Positions 26,435 to 34,485 of a stretch of DNA of 64,000 nt are shown piece after piece. A model generated the notes under the pieces. That model saw only the letters and a program-made list of their open reading frames with translations. It ran no database searches and was not told the DNA's origin. This DNA comes from Halobellus captivus (lineage in GTDB: Archaea > Halobacteriota > Halobacteria > Halobacteriales > Haloferacaceae). Position 1 is the first letter of the stretch. Every line of letters starts with the position of its first letter. The stretch spans positions 186,001-250,000 of the forward strand of contig NZ_RDQE01000001.1 in NCBI RefSeq assembly GCF_003697845.1. The letters are read 5' to 3'. The translations under genes and the position numbers were made by a program.

Positions 26435-26455
26435 TACGGGGAAGTGACAGCACCG

Positions 26456-26466
26456 GAATAAATACG
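26456..26466 (-). promoter_or_regulatory. TATA box of the sensor kinase gene
   Basis: CGTATTTATTC on the minus strand is centred about 27 bases before the ATG at 26434, the expected spacing for a leaderless haloarchaeal transcript. Confidence 0.7.
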
Positions 26467-26477
26467 CTTCGCATCTA

Positions 26478-26495
26478 GTTATCAATCTTGATAAC
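26478..26495. promoter_or_regulatory. perfect palindrome upstream of the sensor kinase promoter
   Basis: GTTATCAATCTTGATAAC is an 8-base perfect inverted repeat with a 2-base spacer. It starts 11 bases upstream of the TATA box of the kinase gene, where an activator or BRE-overlapping regulator would bind. The AT-rich core stands out in this high-GC context. Confidence 0.6.
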
Positions 26496-26587
26496 CAACG
26501 GTCGCGAGCGTCGTCCCAAAGTCCTCGACCGGACACGAACGGCTCACTGTTCGCATCGCTCGCCTAGAAAACCGGAGAACGGGTGGA

Positions 26588-26640
26588 TCCGATCGGTCGA
26601 TCGGCCGACTGATCGATCAGCCGACCGGTCGATCGGTGAT
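26588..26640 (-). other. imperfect GATC/CGGTCGAT-rich palindrome after the thermosome gene
   Basis: A stretch of about 50 bases made of CGATCGG, CGGCCGAC, TGATCGATCA, GCCGACCGG and CGATCGG units folds back on itself around TGATCGATCA, with several mismatches. It lies downstream of the thermosome stop and before the kinase promoter, so it could be an mRNA 3' hairpin or a transcript boundary. There is no T tract to prove termination. Confidence 0.4.
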
Positions 26641-26692
26641 CGTCGACGTCGCGAACGGAGTGGCGGCTGTGTGGGCGATTACTCGCCTGACT

Positions 26693-28354
26693 TCACATCG
26701 CGCCGCCCATGCCGCCCATGCCTCCCATGCCTCCCATGCCGCCGGCGCCGCCCTCGTCGCCGTCGCCGGAGGTGGAGAGGTCGCCGGCCGCGATGATGTC
26801 GTCGATCTTTAACACGAGGTTCGCGGCCTCGGCCGCGGAGGCGACCGCCTGCTCCTTGGCGTGGGCGGTCTCGACGACGCCCGCCTCGAAGGTGTCCTCG
26901 ACCTCGCCGGTGAAGACGTTGAGCCCGGCGTGTTCGTCGCCCGACTCGTGGGCCGCACGGAGGTCGACCAGCAGGTCGATGGAGTCGAGTCCGGCGTTCT
27001 CGGCGAGAACGCGGGGGATCAGCTCGAGCGAGTCGGCGAACGCCTCGACGGCGAGCTGCTCACGCCCGGAGACGGAGTCGGCGTAGTCGCGGAGCCGACT
27101 CGCGAGCTCGACCTCGATCGCGCCGCCGCCGGGGAGCGTCCGCCCGTCCGAGACGGTGGTCGCGACCACGTCGATCGCGTCGTTGATCCCGCGCTCGAGC
27201 TCGTCGACGACGTGCTCGGTCGAGCCGTAAAGCAGCAGCGTCGCGCCGTGGGGGTTCTCCCCCTCGACGTAGAACAGCTCCTCCTCGGCGTCGCGGGTGA
27301 CCGAGCCGACCGCGACGTCGTCGGCCGACAGCGAGTCGATGTCGGTGACGATCGTCGTATCGAGGACGTTCTTGAGGAACTTCATGTCGGACTTCTTGGT
27401 CCGACGGATCGCGAGAATACCCTCCTTCGCGAGGTAGTGCTGGGCGAGGTCGTCGATCCCCTTCTGACAGAAGACGACGTCCGCGCCGCTCTCGACGATC
27501 GCGTCGACCTTCTCGCGGAGCTGCTTCTCCTCCTGGTCGAGGAACTTCTGGAGCTGGTCGGGCGAGTCGACGTTGACCGAGGTGTCGACGTCGGCCTCCT
27601 CGACCTCGATGGCCTCGTTGAGCAGGAGGACGTTCGCCTCCTCGAAGTCGGTGGGCATGTCGTCGTGGACCGGGTCCTTGTCGACGACCGCGCCGGAGAG
27701 CAGCCGGGACTCGCCGGCCGAGCGACCGGTCCGCGTCTCGATGTTCAGGTTCTGGAGGTCGACGACGTGCGAGCCGTCCTCGGCCTCGACGGTGACGTCC
27801 TGGATCGCGCGGACGACGAGGTCCGCGAGGACGTCCTTCTCGAGCTCCGCGCCCTTGCCCGTCATCGACGTCTCGGCGACGTTCTTCAGCGTCTCCGTGT
27901 CGTCGGGGTCGACGGCCGTGGCGATGTCGTCGACCTGCTCGCGGGCGTGCTCGCTCGCAAGGTTGAATCCCTTGATCACCGCGGTGGGGTGGATGTCCTG
28001 CTCGAGGAGCTCCTCGGCGTTCTTCAGGAGCTCGCCCGCGATGGCGACCGCGCTCGTCGTGCCGTCGCCGGCCTCATCCTCCTGTGTCTCGGCGACCTCG
28101 ACGATCATCTCGGCCGTCGGGTTGTCGATGTCCATCGTCTGCAGGATGGTGACGCCGTCGTTCGTGATGGTGACGTCGCCCATCGAGTCGACGAGCATCT
28201 TGTCCATCCCCTTCGGCCCGAGCGTCGAGCGTACCGCCTCCGCGACGCCGCGCGCCGCGGAGATGTTGTACTCCTGTGCGTCCTTGTCCTTGACGCGTTG
28301 GGCGTCGTCGCCCATGATGATCATCGGCTGACCCTGCTGCATTCGCTGGCTCAT
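26693..28354 (-). CDS. thermosome (group II chaperonin) subunit
   Basis: 553 aa. It has the CCT/thermosome marks: [20 protein letters not shown], the nucleotide site [21 protein letters not shown] and the catalytic Asp in the late segment [16 protein letters not shown]. The C-terminus ends in a GGM repeat ([13 protein letters not shown]), which points into the central chamber. Thermosome particles fold proteins in the haloarchaeal cytoplasm; cells usually carry two or three subunits, so the exact paralogue (alpha, beta or gamma) is not assigned. A strong TATA box precedes the gene, and a tnpB element is inserted some 200 bases upstream. Confidence 0.96.
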   Translation of the reverse strand: MSQRMQQGQPMIIMGDDAQRVKDKDAQEYNISAARGVAEAVRSTLGPKGMDKMLVDSMGDVTITNDGVTILQTMDIDNPTAEMIVEVAETQEDEAGDGTTSAVAIAGELLKNAEELLEQDIHPTAVIKGFNLASEHAREQVDDIATAVDPDDTETLKNVAETSMTGKGAELEKDVLADLVVRAIQDVTVEAEDGSHVVDLQNLNIETRTGRSAGESRLLSGAVVDKDPVHDDMPTDFEEANVLLLNEAIEVEEADVDTSVNVDSPDQLQKFLDQEEKQLREKVDAIVESGADVVFCQKGIDDLAQHYLAKEGILAIRRTKKSDMKFLKNVLDTTIVTDIDSLSADDVAVGSVTRDAEEELFYVEGENPHGATLLLYGSTEHVVDELERGINDAIDVVATTVSDGRTLPGGGAIEVELASRLRDYADSVSGREQLAVEAFADSLELIPRVLAENAGLDSIDLLVDLRAAHESGDEHAGLNVFTGEVEDTFEAGVVETAHAKEQAVASAAEAANLVLKIDDIIAAGDLSTSGDGDEGGAGGMGGMGGMGGMGGAM

Positions 28355-28377
28355 ACAGTGCTTGATTGTTTGTGATT

Positions 28378-28386
28378 CTATATAAA
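28378..28386 (-). promoter_or_regulatory. TATA box of the thermosome gene
   Basis: TTTATATAG on the minus strand lies 24-32 bases before the ATG at 28354. It is a near-ideal haloarchaeal core promoter, consistent with a strongly expressed chaperonin. Confidence 0.8.
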
Positions 28387-28554
28387 CGTATCGCAAACGC
28401 GTCCCTCGGATGGATCGATCGAGACGGAACGCCGATCGACAAAACTCCCCGACTGAGAGCCCACGGATCGAGAATAATGTTGACTATTCTCATGGATTTT
28501 GACGTGTGAGATCGATGATGAGGACGGCCTTTATACAGAACCGAGGAGAATACT

Positions 28555-28570
28555 TGCGGCTTTAGCCGCA
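28555..28570 (+). repeat. left hairpin of, or relic beside, the tnpB element
   Basis: TGCGGC-TTTA-GCCGCA is a perfect 6-base stem with a 4-base loop, 119 bases before tnpB. It may be the left-end subterminal hairpin of this element or the remnant right end of an older related element, because it differs in stem sequence from the right-end hairpin. Confidence 0.55.
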
Positions 28571-28688
28571 GGATGAATCCGACAATACACGCCACAGTCC
28601 ACCATCTATCGCTGAGTCGGATATTCCACCTCTCTGGAACCGTGCCTTTACAAGAAATACGAATATAAGCTATTATACAGCGTTTCAG

Positions 28689-30002
28689 ATGTTAGAAGTC
28701 CACAGAACCCACCGGGCGACAATCCGCAACCACTCACAGGTGGCGGAGTCACTCGACCGGCATGGGTGGTCGGCCAGCAAACTCTGGAACGTCGCGAACT
28801 ACTACGCCCGCAACGTGTGGGATGACACGGGTGAGATACCCGACCACGGCAGACTCAAAGACGAGTTGAAGACACACACCAACTACAAGGGACTCCACTC
28901 ACAGTCCAGTCAGCGCGTTCTGGAGGAGCTCGCTGAAGCCTTCACCTCGTGGTACGAGTCTACTGACGATCGGGACAACCCGCCCGGCTACCGCAAAGAA
29001 AACTACTACGACGACCACGGCAACCGCGTCCACGAAGAACACCCTCGCAGTACGGTAACGTGGAAGCAAAACGGCATCAAACACGACACCACAAACAACC
29101 GCGTCAGGCTCTCGAAAGGTGCCAATCACAAGGAACACCCGAAAGCGTGGGAGTACATCCTTGTCGAGTACGAGACACGCCCCGGCGTCACCATCGAAAA
29201 TCTCCAGCAGGTTCGTGCCGTCTACGACCGACAGAAGAGTCGGTGGGAACTCCACCTCGTCTGTGTAGATGAGGTCGAGACTCCTGACGCACCCGGCAGC
29301 GAGACAGCTGGTGTCGATCTCGGTATCTGCAACTTCGCCGCGGTGGCCTATAGTACCGAGGAAGCCGATCTGTACCCCGGCAACCGCTTGAAACAGGACG
29401 GCTACTACTTCCCCAAAGAGATCGCGAAGTGCGATGATTCGAGTGGCGATCGGGCCACTCAGCTTCACCACACATGGTCAGAGCGGCGCACGCACTTCTT
29501 CCATAGTCTCGCGAAACATATCGTTGAGCGGTGTGTCGAGAAGAGCGTCGGTCAGATTAATGTCGGAGATCTCGAAGGTGTCCGCGACGACAAGAACGGC
29601 GACGCAAAGAACTGGGGCCGTCATGGGAATCTCGACTTGCACGGGTGGGCGTTCAACCGGTTTACGTCGATCCTCAAGTACAAAGCAAAAGTAGAGGGGA
29701 TCGAAGTCGTGGAAGTGTCTGAGCGTGACACGAGTAAGACGTGTTGCGTGTGTGGAAGAGAAGACGAGAGTCAGCGCGTTGAGCGCGGGTTGTACGTGTG
29801 TGATGCGTGCGACGCAGCATTCAACGCGGACGTAAATGGGGCGGAGAATATCCGTCTCGACATGAACGAAAGTAACTCCGAGTCTTCGGCCAGTTTGGGT
29901 GGGGATAGGAGTACCGGCTGGTTGGCACAGCCCGGAGTCTACCTGTATGACTTGTCCAGCGGATTCCAACCGCAGGCACAAGTGGTAGACTGTAAACCCT
30001 AA
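28689..30002 (+). CDS. tnpB: TnpB RNA-guided nuclease (OrfB of IS200/IS605)
   Basis: 437 aa. The split RuvC nuclease has all three acidic residues: Asp210 (AGVDLGICN), Glu296 (VGDLEG) and Asp381 (ADVNGAENI). The zinc finger is CCVCG (352-356) with CDAC (371-374). The N-terminal helix-turn-helix/wedge region (TIRNHSQVAESLDRHGW) is complete, so the protein looks active. TnpB proteins cut DNA at sites matching the guide end of an RNA from the element's right end and help keep the element at its site. Codon use is less GC-rich than neighbours, consistent with mobile origin. Confidence 0.92.
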   Translation: MLEVHRTHRATIRNHSQVAESLDRHGWSASKLWNVANYYARNVWDDTGEIPDHGRLKDELKTHTNYKGLHSQSSQRVLEELAEAFTSWYESTDDRDNPPGYRKENYYDDHGNRVHEEHPRSTVTWKQNGIKHDTTNNRVRLSKGANHKEHPKAWEYILVEYETRPGVTIENLQQVRAVYDRQKSRWELHLVCVDEVETPDAPGSETAGVDLGICNFAAVAYSTEEADLYPGNRLKQDGYYFPKEIAKCDDSSGDRATQLHHTWSERRTHFFHSLAKHIVERCVEKSVGQINVGDLEGVRDDKNGDAKNWGRHGNLDLHGWAFNRFTSILKYKAKVEGIEVVEVSERDTSKTCCVCGREDESQRVERGLYVCDACDAAFNADVNGAENIRLDMNESNSESSASLGGDRSTGWLAQPGVYLYDLSSGFQPQAQVVDCKP

Positions 30003-30066
30003 TATCCCAACCCAGCGGCGCGGTGCCGTGGAATTCCCGCGTCTTCAGGCGCGGGAGGAGGTCAAA
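29900..30066 (+). ncRNA. probable reRNA/omega RNA region at the tnpB right end
   Basis: In this family the guide RNA comes from the 3' part of tnpB and the right end; the bases just outside the element are the guide. Here the end of tnpB, a short spacer and the hairpin at 30036-30055 form the expected scaffold, with the guide starting near 30067. The 5' limit is a guess. No transcript data were used. Confidence 0.5.
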
Positions 30067-30129
30067 TTCGAATATCATCCGTGAGATCGATGCCCATCCG
30101 TTATTAGGGGGCACCGAAAACGTCGACGT

Positions 30130-32658
30130 ATGGATGGGTTCGAGGGTCCGGTGGAGGACTCACACGGAACGTGGTCGGTCGGCGACCGTGTCGGGAGGAC
30201 GCCCCGGTGGACGACGTATCGCGGAACCGACGAGGAGGGCGATCCCATCGCGATCAGGACGCCGACGGGAACCGTCCCGGAGGACCGACACGACCGGTTC
30301 GACGCGCTCGCCCGCCAGTGGGGGACCGTCGACGAGCGGCGGACCGTCCGGGGACTGCTCGACTGGGGAACGGATCCGGAACCGTGGGTCGCGGTCGAGT
30401 ACGTCCCCGACGAACTCGAGGCCTGGGCGACCGGTGCCACGCTCGAGACCGCGCGGGCGTGTGACCCGCGGACTCGGGCGGAGCTGCTCTTCGACGTCTG
30501 TGAGGTCCTCCGGACCTACTCGCGGTACGGGTCCACGCCGTGTCACCTCGCGCTTCACCCCGACTGCCTCTCGTTCCGCGTCGACGGCGAGGGACCGGTC
30601 GCGGTCGTCGACGACTGGGGGCTGAGCCGGCTCGTCGAGGACCCGACGCCGACGCCGTACACCGCGCCCGAACAGCTCGAGGGCGACCACGCGTCGAAGC
30701 GGACCGACGTCTACCGGATCGGCGCGCTCGCCGCCGCGGTTCTCGGGAACGGGTCGCCGTTCCCCGACGTCGACGCCGACGACCCGGGGGCGCTGGCCGC
30801 CGCGATCCGCGAGGGGATCGACGTCGACGCCCTCGCCGACGACCTCCCGGAGGGGGCGATCCGGCCCACTCGTCGTGCGACCGCGACCGACCCGGCGGAT
30901 CGGTACGCGACGACGTATCCGCTGGGCCGTGACCTCCTCGACGCCGTTCCGCCCGTCGACACGGCGGACCGTCGGGCGGACGCGCTCGCCGCGACCGTCG
31001 TTCCGACGCCCGAGTCGTCGGCTGCGGAGTCCGGATCGGGCGAGTCGGAGCCGGGATCCGCCGGATCGGAGCGTGGATCCGCCGAAACCGGGACGGCGAC
31101 GAAGGACGAGGAGGACGCGAGTACCACGGACGCGAGTACCGCGGCCGCCGCCACGACCGACGCGAGCGATCCGGGCGGGAAGTCGGCCGGCGGAGACGCC
31201 GACGGCTCCGACGGGGGCGGCTCCAGACGATCGTTCCTCAAGTACGGGGTCGGCGCGTTCACGCTCGCCGGCGTCGGGCTCGGCGGCCTCGTCGCGATGG
31301 ATCGGAACGATCCCACGGCGGAGCCCCTACAGGGCGGGACGACCTCGACCGACGGATCCGGCGACGGTACGGGGACCGAGACCCAGTCCGAGGGCGGGGA
31401 GACGGACTCGGAGGAGGACGCCGCCACCGAGATCACGGGGGGGACCGTCACCGTGGACGTCGGGGCCTTTCAGGCGTTGGAGGGACTTCCCGGAGCGATC
31501 GCCGACTCGGACGTCTCGGACGAGATCGACGTCGAGACCCGATCGAGCGAAGGGGGTCCGGAACGGCTCGAGGAGTTCCTCTCCCGCGTCGACGCCGGCG
31601 ACCCGACCCCGGACGTGATGCTCGTTAGCAACTCGGAGCTCGGGCTCCTCGCGTCGGCTGACGCCACGGAACCCCTCTCGGCACACGCCGACGACCACCC
31701 GATCGGGGAGGTGCTGGGCGAGGCGTTCCCCGCGCTCGAGGCGATGGGTCGTCATCCGGGGGACGGCGAGGTACACGCGTTGCCGTACGCGTTCATGCCC
31801 GACGCCATCCTCTATCGGAAACCGGCGTTCGAGGAGGCCGGATACCAGGGACTCGACGACTGGATGACGTCACCGCCGACATGGACGGAGTGGTCGCGGG
31901 CGGTCGCGAATGCTCGTCGGGACCGTGGATTCGTCTGGAGCGGCCAACCCAACATCCTCGCGATGACGTTCACCGGTGTTCTGGCGGGCTTCGGGGGGGC
32001 CTACTACGGGACCGAGGACAGGGCTCCGGGCGACGACGCGCCGGTGACGGTCGACGAATCGCCCGGGATCCGCGCGGCGAACGTCCTCCATGACCTGGCC
32101 ATCGGCGGCGATCGAACGGACGGAGCGATCGAACGGATCTCGCCCCGAGAGGTGTTCGAGTACTACTACGCCGAACCCCGAGAGCAGTTCCTCGACGGAC
32201 ACGCGATCGCAGCCAAACTCCCGCTTGCGATGGCGATGGAGGGTATACGGCAGGAGGACGACGCGATCGGTATGATGCCGTTGCCCGCCGGATCTGCGCG
32301 GTCGAGAACGACGGTCTACGGGCAGTACGCTGTCGTCAACCCCAACACGGAACTGCTCGGCGAGGCGCTCGCGGTCGTGCGGGGACTCCGCTCCCCGACC
32401 GTCGCTTCACTCGTCTTCGAGAACGGGTGGTTCCCGACGATGAACGGGGACCCGTTCTCCGTGGACGCCGTCGCGTCATCTCCCTACGAACCGCACGCCC
32501 CCGCGATACGGTTCATGGCCGAGAACGCGGTCCTCGAACCCGCGACGGAGACTTGGTACCACGAGCGATCCGGTGTCGGTGAGGCGATCTACCGGGCGAT
32601 CACTGACGATCCGGACGCGGGACTCCGAGAGGCGGCGTCGATACTCGACGGGAACTGA
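30130..32658 (+). CDS. pseudokinase - Tat/TM anchor - extracellular solute-binding protein fusion
   Basis: 842 aa in three parts. Residues 13-272 form a Ser/Thr protein-kinase fold with the APE motif (Ala179-Pro-Glu181) and a DFG-like Asp162-Trp-Gly164, but the VAIK lysine is Arg43 and the HRD aspartate is Ala141 (CHLALHPDCL), so it is probably a pseudokinase. Residues 280-364 are a low-complexity acidic linker. SRRSFLK at 365-371 with a hydrophobic helix to 390 is an exact Tat motif placed mid-protein. Residues 438-842 match ABC family-1 solute-binding proteins (VDVGAFQALEG..., YAFMPDAILYRKP). Predicted topology: kinase domain inside, binding domain outside. A TTATTAG box lies about 30 bases before the ATG. 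No permease genes are adjacent. Confidence 0.8.
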   Translation: MDGFEGPVEDSHGTWSVGDRVGRTPRWTTYRGTDEEGDPIAIRTPTGTVPEDRHDRFDALARQWGTVDERRTVRGLLDWGTDPEPWVAVEYVPDELEAWATGATLETARACDPRTRAELLFDVCEVLRTYSRYGSTPCHLALHPDCLSFRVDGEGPVAVVDDWGLSRLVEDPTPTPYTAPEQLEGDHASKRTDVYRIGALAAAVLGNGSPFPDVDADDPGALAAAIREGIDVDALADDLPEGAIRPTRRATATDPADRYATTYPLGRDLLDAVPPVDTADRRADALAATVVPTPESSAAESGSGESEPGSAGSERGSAETGTATKDEEDASTTDASTAAAATTDASDPGGKSAGGDADGSDGGGSRRSFLKYGVGAFTLAGVGLGGLVAMDRNDPTAEPLQGGTTSTDGSGDGTGTETQSEGGETDSEEDAATEITGGTVTVDVGAFQALEGLPGAIADSDVSDEIDVETRSSEGGPERLEEFLSRVDAGDPTPDVMLVSNSELGLLASADATEPLSAHADDHPIGEVLGEAFPALEAMGRHPGDGEVHALPYAFMPDAILYRKPAFEEAGYQGLDDWMTSPPTWTEWSRAVANARRDRGFVWSGQPNILAMTFTGVLAGFGGAYYGTEDRAPGDDAPVTVDESPGIRAANVLHDLAIGGDRTDGAIERISPREVFEYYYAEPREQFLDGHAIAAKLPLAMAMEGIRQEDDAIGMMPLPAGSARSRTTVYGQYAVVNPNTELLGEALAVVRGLRSPTVASLVFENGWFPTMNGDPFSVDAVASSPYEPHAPAIRFMAENAVLEPATETWYHERSGVGEAIYRAITDDPDAGLREAASILDGN

Positions 32659-32705
32659 AAAACGAGGACCGTCCGATCGGATCGGCGGGGCGGCTACTCG
32701 GCCGT

Positions 32706-32864
32706 CTATTCGTCCAGATCGACGAGGTACTCCGTGTCCGTCACGTCCGACGTCGGCTCCGGCGGTTCGTCGTCGGCCTCGAGCTCCCGTCGGGCGAGGT
32801 GGTCCTCGAGCTGCTGACGCTTTCCTCTCCCCTTCCGTTCGCGACCCGATTTCGTGTCTGGCAT
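32706..32864 (-). CDS. small conserved haloarchaeal protein
   Basis: 52 aa, starting MPDTKSGRERKGRGKRQQL and ending TEYLVDLDE. A basic first third turns into an acidic C-terminal half, with no cysteines or membrane span. A TTAATATG box lies about 27 bases before the ATG, which supports expression. The charge layout suggests RNA or ribosome contact, but that is speculation; no family function is known to me. Confidence 0.7.
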   Translation of the reverse strand: MPDTKSGRERKGRGKRQQLEDHLARRELEADDEPPEPTSDVTDTEYLVDLDE

Positions 32865-32957
32865 CGTCACCCGTGTCAATACTTCCCATGCATATTAAGG
32901 TTGTGTCGGGGTTTCGAAACGCCACGCGCGTCGCTCGGCGTTCGAGACGTCCAGAAA

Positions 32958-33096
32958 CGCCAGGGGAGAGATTTGAACCGGAACCGGACGTGCTCGCTCA
33001 CTGCTCTCGGCTTCGCCGCTCGCTTGCCGAGGCGCTCGCGCTGCTCGCACCTCGCGTCGCTCGCTGTGCGCGACCGGTAGGGTTCAAATCCTCCGG
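32958..33096. repeat. tRNA 3'-end relics around a low-complexity block
   Basis: At 32958-32979 a 22-base stretch beginning CGCCAGGGGAGAGATTTG copies the 3' end (T arm and acceptor strand) of the adjacent tRNA-Ser with 20 of 22 bases the same, in the same orientation. At 33079-33096 GGTTCAAATCCTCCGGCG is a T-arm-like piece in the opposite orientation. Between them is a run of GCTCGC/TCGCTG-type simple sequence. Such partial tRNA ends are typical attachment-site scars of integrated elements. Confidence 0.65.
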
Positions 33097-33159
33097 CGCT
33101 TTGCTGTCGCAGAACTCACTCGTCGCTGCGCTCCTCGTTCTTGTTGCGACGGCGAAAGA

Positions 33160-33241
33160 CGCCAGGAGAGGGATTTGAACCCCCGATCCCGGAAGGGAAC
33201 ACGCTTTCCAGGCGTGCGCCTTACCACTCGGCCATCCTGGC
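33160..33241 (-). tRNA. tRNA-Ser (anticodon GGA)
   Basis: The minus strand reads GCCAGGA for the 5' acceptor and TCCTGGC plus G discriminator at the 3' end, all seven pairs matching. The D arm is GCC-GAGTGGTAA-GGC, the anticodon arm CACGC-CTGGAAA-GCGTG with anticodon GGA, and there is a long variable arm typical of serine tRNAs. The T arm contains GGTTCAAAT. No intron; CCA is not encoded. It reads UCC and UCU codons. Confidence 0.95.
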
Positions 33242-33268
33242 TCGTTCGAAACTAAATCGGTGGGACTG

Positions 33269-33583
33269 TTAAGTCCTTCTTTTCGCCCCCCGTCGAGCGA
33301 TCCGGTGTTCCGTGAGGTACGCCAGCGCGCCGGCGGCGGCGGCGACGACCGCGGCCAGTCCGAACAGCCACGCGTACCCGAAGGGGAACGACCCGCCGGT
33401 GAGGAGGTATCCCTGTGCGGCGACGAGGAACGCGAACCCGCCGATCGCCCCCCACAACCCCGCGGAGCGCAGCCGGTTCCGCCGCGTGGCGGGGACGCCG
33501 GTGGCGGCCGTCCCGGAAGCGGCGGAGCCGGTCCCGGAAGCGGGAACCGCGTCGCCCTCGCGGTCCTCGTCGCCCTCCCTCAT
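33269..33583 (-). CDS. small two-helix membrane protein
   Basis: 104 aa. An acidic/Ala-rich N-terminal 35 residues is followed by two transmembrane helices (about 42-62 and 68-92: LWGAIGGFAFLVAAQGYLL and WLFGLAAVVAAAAGALAYL) and a short basic tail (RRGAKRRT). No family function recognised. The ATG is one base after the RidA stop, so it shares that transcript. Confidence 0.75.
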   Translation of the reverse strand: MREGDEDREGDAVPASGTGSAASGTAATGVPATRRNRLRSAGLWGAIGGFAFLVAAQGYLLTGGSFPFGYAWLFGLAAVVAAAAGALAYLTEHRIARRGAKRRT

Positions 33584-33584
33584 C

Positions 33585-33965
33585 TCACTCCACGCTCGCG
33601 ACCGCCTCGATCTCCACGCCGATACCCTTCGGGAGCGCGCCGGCCTGAACCGCCGACCGCGCCGGAGGTGACTCCTCGAAGTAGCCGGCGTACACCTCGT
33701 TCATCTCCTCGAAGTCGTCGATGTCGGCGAGGAAGACGGTCGTCTTGAGCACGTCCTCCGGTTCCGCGCCGGCCTCCGCGAGGACCGCGAGCAGGTTGTC
33801 GAGCGCCCGTTCCGTCTGTTCCGCGATCGGGGCGTCGTCGAGGAGTTCCCCCTCCGGCGTCAACGGGATCTGGCCGGCGGTGAACACGAGGTCGCCGTTC
33901 GTCGTCGCCTGGCTGTACGCGCCGACCGCCTCCGGGGCCGCGTTCGTGTGGATGACGTCCGTCAT
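33585..33965 (-). CDS. RidA family enamine/imine deaminase
   Basis: 126 aa. The lead PEAVGAYSQATTNGDLVFTAGQIPL, the VLKTTVFLADIDDF strand and PARSAVQAGALPKGIGVEIEAVA are the full RidA/YjgF pattern, with the catalytic Arg in the ARSAV segment. RidA proteins release ammonia from reactive enamines formed by PLP enzymes. Longer in-frame starts run into the opposite-strand promoter, so the ATG at 33965 is kept. Translationally linked to the following two-helix membrane protein. Confidence 0.92.
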   Translation of the reverse strand: MTDVIHTNAAPEAVGAYSQATTNGDLVFTAGQIPLTPEGELLDDAPIAEQTERALDNLLAVLAEAGAEPEDVLKTTVFLADIDDFEEMNEVYAGYFEESPPARSAVQAGALPKGIGVEIEAVASVE

Positions 33966-34059
33966 GCGTCGGCCCCTTCGACGCGGACCACTAAGTGTCT
34001 CGGGGACGCGGCCGATCCGACCGTCGGACATATTAGCGCCGAGTGCTAACGTTACACAC

Positions 34060-34446
34060 ATGTCGGTGGCACTGCTCGCCGCGCTGCTGGCGGGGATGCT
34101 CCTGATCAACCTGGCGGTCGCGTGGAGGCTCGCCCGTCGGAACCGCGGTCCCGATGACGTGACCGGCACGGCGAGGACGTCGGCGGACGGCGATCACACC
34201 GGGTTCGACGCGTTACTCGCAAAGCGACGGGGTCCGGACGCGTCGAGCGACGCCGACGCCCTGACGGACGAGAACGGCCGGTCCGACGACCCGCCGCCGC
34301 TCGAAGCCGACGGAGAGACGGTCGTCTGCGGGCACTGCGGCGCACGAAACCGGTCGGGATACCGCTACTGCCGCTGGTGCGTGCGGTCCGCTCTCGTCGA
34401 ACGGGGGCGCGGCGACGCCGCCAGGGCGACGCGTCGACCGCTCTGA
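34060..34446 (+). CDS. membrane-anchored zinc-ribbon protein (DUF7577-like)
   Basis: 128 aa. One N-terminal transmembrane helix (VALLAALLAGMLLINLAVAW) is followed by a charged linker and a C-terminal zinc ribbon with CGHCGARN and CRWC. The ribbon probably lies in the cytoplasm. A CATATTAGCG box lies about 25 bases before the ATG. Function unknown; short membrane-tethered ribbons like this are frequent in haloarchaea. Confidence 0.7.
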   Translation: MSVALLAALLAGMLLINLAVAWRLARRNRGPDDVTGTARTSADGDHTGFDALLAKRRGPDASSDADALTDENGRSDDPPPLEADGETVVCGHCGARNRSGYRYCRWCVRSALVERGRGDAARATRRPL

Positions 34447-34485
34447 GGCGGTCGGCCGAGCGTCACCGAGGTGGCGAGGTGATCG

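Larger units (their letters stand above)
28540..30066 (+). mobile_element. IS200/IS605-type element carrying only tnpB
   Basis: A lower-GC segment between the thermosome promoter and the pseudokinase gene. It has a small hairpin at the left (28555-28570, TGCGGC-TTTA-GCCGCA), one tnpB gene and a right-end hairpin CCCGCG-TCTTCAGG-CGCGGG (30036-30055) followed by AGGAGGTCAA, a 3' end seen in many haloarchaeal tnpB elements. No tnpA transposase is present, so movement would need one supplied elsewhere. The left edge is approximate. This family makes no target duplication. Confidence 0.75.

Noticed and set aside
26699-26750. GGM repeat at the thermosome C-terminus considered as an unusual repeat
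   Set aside because: Gly-Gly-Met tails are normal for group II and other chaperonins.
32990-33060. Low-complexity GCTCGC-rich block considered as a CRISPR or coding remnant
   Set aside because: There are no regularly spaced identical repeats and no supported reading frame; it is simple sequence between tRNA fragments.
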